A stretch of 52,859 nucleotides of DNA from Gordonia soli NBRC 108243. GTDB lineage: Bacteria > Actinomycetota > Actinomycetes > Mycobacteriales > Mycobacteriaceae. The stretch lies in the NCBI RefSeq assembly GCF_000334455.1, contig NZ_BANX01000004.1, forward strand, positions 1 through 52,859. The letters run 5' to 3'. The notes below the pieces were generated by a model. It was given only the letters and a program-made list of their open reading frames with translations, was not told the DNA's origin and did no database searches. The translations under genes and the position numbers were made by a program. Below are positions 48,711 to 52,859 of the stretch, in pieces (the first letter of the stretch is position 1; each line of letters opens with the position of its first letter).

Positions 48711-51700
48711 TCACGAGGTCATCGACACCTGGGAGATCTGGGCCTGGTAACCGCTGCCGGACTGCGGCAGCGACGTGAGCCAGACGACCACGAAAGGACT
48801 CGGCGCGCTCTGCGGGACGGCGATGGTGGTGGTCGGCTGATCGACGTTTCCGCGGGCCACGGACGTCGTGTCCCAGAATGTTCCCGGCCGGCCCTGCCCG
48901 GCAGTGCGTAGGTCGACGTTGAAGCCGGGCGTCGGGGTCTTGATGGTCACCGAGCGCACGGCCTTCGGATCACCGAGATCGAAGATCAGACCGACCCCCT
49001 CCTTGAGTCCGCCGAACTGCGCGGACCCGCGGTAGTTGTCCGTCTGCCACGGTGGTGCGGCGCCACTGATCACGTTGGCCACATTCGCCGACGAGTCGGG
49101 GGCCTGGTTGGAGAAGTCGACCACCCGGACCCCACGCAGCGGAACCACGCCGGGCGCCGGCGTCGCGGGCGCTGCCGCCGCGCCTTGCGTCGCCGACTGA
49201 GACGGCGGTGTCGTCAGGATCGAGTCGATGTCCGACGACCCGTTGTCGCCGCCCAGGATGTTCGACACCCAGACGATCAGCGCGATGATCACGAACAGCG
49301 CGAACAGGCCGGCGCCGATCAGCAACGCGAGGTTGCGCTTGCCGCCTTCGGCATCGCCGCCGAGATTGAAGCGACCGCCGCTGCCGCCCTGCTCACGTCG
49401 CGCCGCCGACATGGCGATCGGTGGTGTGTCGCGGTCGAGGGCGGGCAGCATGTCGGTCTTGAGGTCGACGACGGTCGCCTGGTCGAGTACGTGCTGGACG
49501 GTCGCCGCGGTGCGGATGCCGCGCCCGCCGTCGAGTGCACGAGCGGCCACCGCGGATATCTCGAACGGCACCTCCGGGCGGGCCTCGCGCGGTTCGATCG
49601 GATCGCCGTTGTCGGCGGGATCGGCCGGAGGCAGCCCGCCGACCGCTGCGGTCCCGTCCTTGGTGGTGACCACCCGGGTGCCGGTCTCGGCGTCGAGCGG
49701 CCACTTGGCCAGCAGCAACGCGTAGAGCACGGCGCCGAGTCCACGAACATCGGAGGATTTGTCGTCGCCCGCCAAGGTGCCGGGGAACGCGAGTACCGCA
49801 TTGCCGTCGGTGCTTATGCGGACGCGGTCGGGATGGTCGATGGACAATGCGCCGCCGGAACGGTGGGTCGCCTCGGCCGCGGCGGCCAGTGCGCGCACGG
49901 CGCGGGCCGCGCCGATCGGCGACGGGGCCGACTGTGCCACCTCGGTCAGCGACGACCCGGGGGTCCATTCGGCCACGACGATGCCGCCCGAGGAGCCTCG
50001 GACGACGTCGAGCACCCGGGCGACGCCGGCCGATGCGACATGGCCCAACCGGAGAGTGCGGGACAGGACCGCCTGCGGGCCTTCGTCGGTCGACTTCACC
50101 GCCTGTCCGCGGGTCGGCGGCGGCGCGAGCTGCTCGGAGTCGACGAAGGTCAGAGCGACCTCGCGGTCGAGGTTGATGTCGAGTGCACGCCAGAACTGCA
50201 GGCCGCGGGTGCCGCCGTGATGGTCGAGGAGTCGGTAGCGACCGCCGGCGACGGCAGCGCCCGGTGTGAGTCGGGGACCGCGCGGACGGGGCGGCACGAT
50301 CGGCTCTGCCTGGTCGGGATTCACGGGCGCCGACGACGGGGACACCGACGGTCCGGCGGACGGGGTCACACCCGGGCCGTCGGCGGCGGAGCCGGAGGCG
50401 TCACCGTTCGCGTTGCCGGTGTCGGCAGATGTGGCGGGGGCGGTGTCCGACCCGGAATTCGGCCCGTTGGGCTCGGCGTGATCCTGCGTGGCATCGACGT
50501 CGCTGTCACTCACGCGCCGGGCTCCTCTCCTGCGATACCTCATATCGCGCGGTGCATCAGCCCGTCCTGCAATGGGGACATCGCGAACACCGGCTGCTCC
50601 ACCACTGTGTACCGAATACGACTGCCACGTGGCTGTGCCACGATCGAATCGTCGCAGCACTTGTACCTGACCAGAGTACGGGAGCGACTCCTCGGTCGTG
50701 ATGCGCGGAAACTGAACTGTGATCGCGGGTGCCGTGCCGGGCGGCTCGGCGTGGGTGGGCGCCAGCGCCGGGATGAAACGACCCAGTACGCGGCGCACCG
50801 ACACCCCGATGGCGACGACATCGGGCAGCTTGGCCGCGGCGAGTGCCGCATAGGTGACACCGAGGACGACCACCGCGGTCAGCAACAGGTAGACCAGCGA
50901 TCCGAACTTGCCGAAATGCGTGGCCAGCCGGTGCAGTCCGGACAGGTTGGCCACGGCCCAGACGGCGGCGGCGACCGCCGCCGACGTCGCGATCGTGATG
51001 ATCGTGGTGCGTGCGACGTTGGTCATCCGCTCGCCCTGCAGGCGGTTGCGCAACAGGTAGTGCCCGACGATCGCGCCTACGAGGTAGCCGAGACCGTTCG
51101 ACAGTGCCAGCCAACGCACGATCAGGTCGGGGTCGGAGAACAGCACGGGACCCAGGTACGACGCCACGACCTTCACGGCGGTGATGCCGAGGACCATGGC
51201 GGTGGGCGTCCACGCGTCTTCGCGTGCATAGAAGACGCGGAGCTGCACCAACGTCATCGCGTATGGGATGAGGGTGAACGCGCCCCAGCCGAGGACCGAG
51301 CCCAATTGTCCGGCGGTGGCCGCATCGAAGTTGCCGAAGTTGAACACCGCGACGCCGATGGCCGGGCCGAAGAACGTCATGAACGCGACCACCGGGACCA
51401 GCGCGACCATGGTCAGGCGACTGGCGAGCGAGAGGTCGTCGATGACGGCGTGGGTGTCGTCGGCGGCCGCGTTGCGGGACAAGCGCGGCATGATCGCGGT
51501 CAGGATCGTGACGCCCAGGACGCCGTAGGGCAGCTGCAGCAACTGCCAGTGGGTGGCGTAGACGCTGATGCCGGAAGCGTCGGCGGCCGCGGCGATGCGG
51601 TAGGTGATGACGAGGCCCACCTGCAGGATCGCCACGTAGAACACGATGGCCAACGCCATGTTGCCGAAGCGTCGCAGCCGGGCGTCGAGGCCCCACTGGA

Positions 51701-52859
51701 TCCGCAACTGGACGCCCGCCCGGCGCAACCACGGGATCAGGATCGAGGCCTGTGCGACCACGCCGAGCGTGGTGCCGATGCCCAGGACCAACAGCTGCGG
51801 ATCACTCATCCGCACCGGGTTGAGCGTGATCTCGCCGGGCATCAGCGCGTAGAGCACCAGCGTGACGATCTGCACGATGTTGTTCAGGACGGGCGCCCAC
51901 GCGCCGGGCTTGAAGAAGCCCTTCATGTTCAGGATCGCGATGAACAGCGCCGACAACCCGTAGAACAGGATCTCGGGCAGCAGCAGGTAGGCGAGGGCGG
52001 TGGTCAGCGAGCGGTTGACGTCACCGTCGCCGACGTTCAGGAAGGTCAGCAGCGGCGCCGCCACCAGCGCGATCACCGTGGCCACACCGAGGGTCACCAC
52101 GGTCAGCGTGAAGATCCGGTTGATGAAGGCCTTGCCACCGTCGGGATCCTCGGCCTCGGCTCGGACCAGCACCGGGATGACGATCGCGGTGAGCACGGCA
52201 CCGAGGACGACCTCGGCGATCATGTTCGGCAGCACGTAGGCGGCCTGGAACGCCGAGGCGATCGCCGGGCCGAGCATCGCCAGCACGAGGACCGTCCGGA
52301 CGAAGCCGGTGATGCGGCTGGTCAGCGTCGCGAGGGCGATCGACCCACTCGTCTTCAGGATCGAGGAGTCGGAGTCACGGGCAAGGGCAGCCGTGCCGCC
52401 GGTTTCCGGTGCATCGACCTCGGCCGTGCCGACCGTGCCCGTGGTGCCCATGGGGACGTTCGCAGCGGCCGGCCGGCCGGCCGGCGAGCCCGTTCGGGTC
52501 TCCGGTCGCTCGCGCGGACCCGCCGTGGTCCGCGGTGGTGGATCTGCGGCTCGCCGCGGTGGTGGATCTGCGGCTCGCCGCTGGGGGTCCGCGGGGGCGG
52601 GAGGCTGCTGCGGCGGCCGGGAGCTGCGCCGGGACGGTGGGTTGCTGAGTCCGCGACGCGCGGTGGCATCGGTCGGTCGGCCCGCGGGAATCCGGGACGG
52701 TGCGGCACGGTCGACCGGTTCGCCCGCCATGCCCGACAACGGCGGTTGGTCGGCGACCGGGCCCGACAGCGGGGTGAATCGGCCGGGCCCGTCCGATGGC
52801 GGCTCCGGCTGGGTTGGTTCCGGCCGGGGCGCAGACGGTCGCGCCGCCGGCGGGCGGGG
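48711..52859 (-). CDS. murJ: MurJ lipid II flippase fused to pseudokinase and extracellular domain (5' end outside window)
   Basis: The frame is open to the right edge with no usable ATG/GTG in the last 120 bp, so the gene continues outside. The visible part is at least 1382 codons: a Pro/Arg-rich N-tail; a MurJ/MviN core of 14 helices (about 52360-50820, SGSIALATLTSRITGFVRTVL, AYVLPNMIAEVVLG); a cytoplasmic linker; a kinase-like domain (about 50255-49480) with VALTFV replacing the VAIK lysine and LAFPG for DFG, hence a pseudokinase; one TM helix (about 49340-49260); and an extracellular discoidin-like C-terminus. In mycobacteria PknB phosphorylates this pseudokinase and FhaA binds it. A perfect 24-bp duplication encodes RAADPPPR twice. 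Confidence 0.95.
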   Translation of the reverse strand, partial: PRPPAARPSAPRPEPTQPEPPSDGPGRFTPLSGPVADQPPLSGMAGEPVDRAAPSRIPAGRPTDATARRGLSNPPSRRSSRPPQQPPAPADPQRRAADPPPRRAADPPPRTTAGPRERPETRTGSPAGRPAAANVPMGTTGTVGTAEVDAPETGGTAALARDSDSSILKTSGSIALATLTSRITGFVRTVLVLAMLGPAIASAFQAAYVLPNMIAEVVLGAVLTAIVIPVLVRAEAEDPDGGKAFINRIFTLTVVTLGVATVIALVAAPLLTFLNVGDGDVNRSLTTALAYLLLPEILFYGLSALFIAILNMKGFFKPGAWAPVLNNIVQIVTLVLYALMPGEITLNPVRMSDPQLLVLGIGTTLGVVAQASILIPWLRRAGVQLRIQWGLDARLRRFGNMALAIVFYVAILQVGLVITYRIAAAADASGISVYATHWQLLQLPYGVLGVTILTAIMPRLSRNAAADDTHAVIDDLSLASRLTMVALVPVVAFMTFFGPAIGVAVFNFGNFDAATAGQLGSVLGWGAFTLIPYAMTLVQLRVFYAREDAWTPTAMVLGITAVKVVASYLGPVLFSDPDLIVRWLALSNGLGYLVGAIVGHYLLRNRLQGERMTNVARTTIITIATSAAVAAAVWAVANLSGLHRLATHFGKFGSLVYLLLTAVVVLGVTYAALAAAKLPDVVAIGVSVRRVLGRFIPALAPTHAEPPGTAPAITVQFPRITTEESLPYSGQVQVLRRFDRGTATWQSYSVHSGGAAGVRDVPIAGRADAPRDMRYRRRGARRVSDSDVDATQDHAEPNGPNSGSDTAPATSADTGNANGDASGSAADGPGVTPSAGPSVSPSSAPVNPDQAEPIVPPRPRGPRLTPGAAVAGGRYRLLDHHGGTRGLQFWRALDINLDREVALTFVDSEQLAPPPTRGQAVKSTDEGPQAVLSRTLRLGHVASAGVARVLDVVRGSSGGIVVAEWTPGSSLTEVAQSAPSPIGAARAVRALAAAAEATHRSGGALSIDHPDRVRISTDGNAVLAFPGTLAGDDKSSDVRGLGAVLYALLLAKWPLDAETGTRVVTTKDGTAAVGGLPPADPADNGDPIEPREARPEVPFEISAVAARALDGGRGIRTAATVQHVLDQATVVDLKTDMLPALDRDTPPIAMSAARREQGGSGGRFNLGGDAEGGKRNLALLIGAGLFALFVIIALIVWVSNILGGDNGSSDIDSILTTPPSQSATQGAAAAPATPAPGVVPLRGVRVVDFSNQAPDSSANVANVISGAAPPWQTDNYRGSAQFGGLKEGVGLIFDLGDPKAVRSVTIKTPTPGFNVDLRTAGQGRPGTFWDTTSVARGNVDQPTTTIAVPQSAPSPFVVVWLTSLPQSGSGYQAQISQVSMTS
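52531..52578. repeat. 24-bp tandem duplication in murJ
   Basis: CGCGGTGGTGGATCTGCGGC + TCGC occurs twice in tandem, 52531-52554 and 52555-52578, without mismatch. It encodes a Pro/Arg-rich octapeptide in the disordered N-tail. Confidence 0.9.

Overview
The window is a high-GC actinobacterial chromosome segment centred on the replication origin. Gene content and order match the dnaA neighbourhood of Mycobacteriales: pknA-pknB-trpG-crgA, ppiA, tRNA-Ile/tRNA-Ala, DUF3566, gyrA-gyrB-dciA-recF-gnd-dnaN-dnaA, rpmH-rnpA-yidD-yidC-jag, rsmG-parA-parB, cwlM-trxA-trxB, rsmA-sigM, murJ. The style of the proteins suggests Gordonia or a close relative. That genus call is inference from gene order and protein similarity, not from a database search.

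Layout. 1-7.5 kb: 3' end of pknA, complete pknB, a convergent glutamine amidotransferase, crgA, a PH-domain membrane protein, a rhomboid protease translationally coupled to the cyclophilin ppiA, a tiny membrane protein and a Pro-rich DUF4190 protein. 7.5-12.3 kb: an accessory stretch with three 73-bp dyad repeats, an EamA permease, a CaiB-type CoA-transferase, a 25-bp tandem repeat, a DUF1206 membrane protein and two poorly characterised small genes. 12.5-25.2 kb: two tRNAs, then the leftward core replication block ending at dnaA. The putative oriC lies between dnaA and dnaN, and two perfect DnaA boxes sit in front of dnaA. 25.2-33.7 kb: the rightward rpmH to parB block, with five parS sites between jag and rsmG and a sixth inside parA. 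33.8-38.5 kb: the leftward sigM, rsmA, trxB-trxA and cwlM genes.

38.6-48.3 kb is an accessory block between sigM and murJ, which lie close together in M. tuberculosis. It holds a saccharopine-dehydrogenase-like reductase, a TetR gene with a double operator facing a sterol-desaturase-family gene, two decayed DJ-1/GlxA-type genes, an alpha/beta-hydrolase-fold protein lacking two catalytic-triad residues next to its own TetR, a GPH transporter/PLP decarboxylase operon behind a structured leader, and an orphan 44-codon ORF. The window ends with a cold-shock gene and the 3' part of a very large murJ-pseudokinase gene that runs off the right edge.

How it fits together. The conserved genes couple initiation (dnaA, dnaN, dciA), topology (gyrAB), segregation (parAB/parS), membrane insertion (yidC, yidD), and PknA/PknB control of wall synthesis. 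Known PknB targets in relatives include CwlM and the MurJ pseudokinase domain, and both are present here. A recurrent trait is short tandem repeats, several of them in frame (recF 24 bp, murJ 24 bp, jag 15 bp, a tetR 15 bp), plus 18-bp and 25-bp intergenic arrays. No IS element, integrase, CRISPR array or prophage was seen. I found no clear new multi-gene system. The best leads are the 73-bp dyads, the structured leader, the inactive hydrolase and the recF repeat tail.
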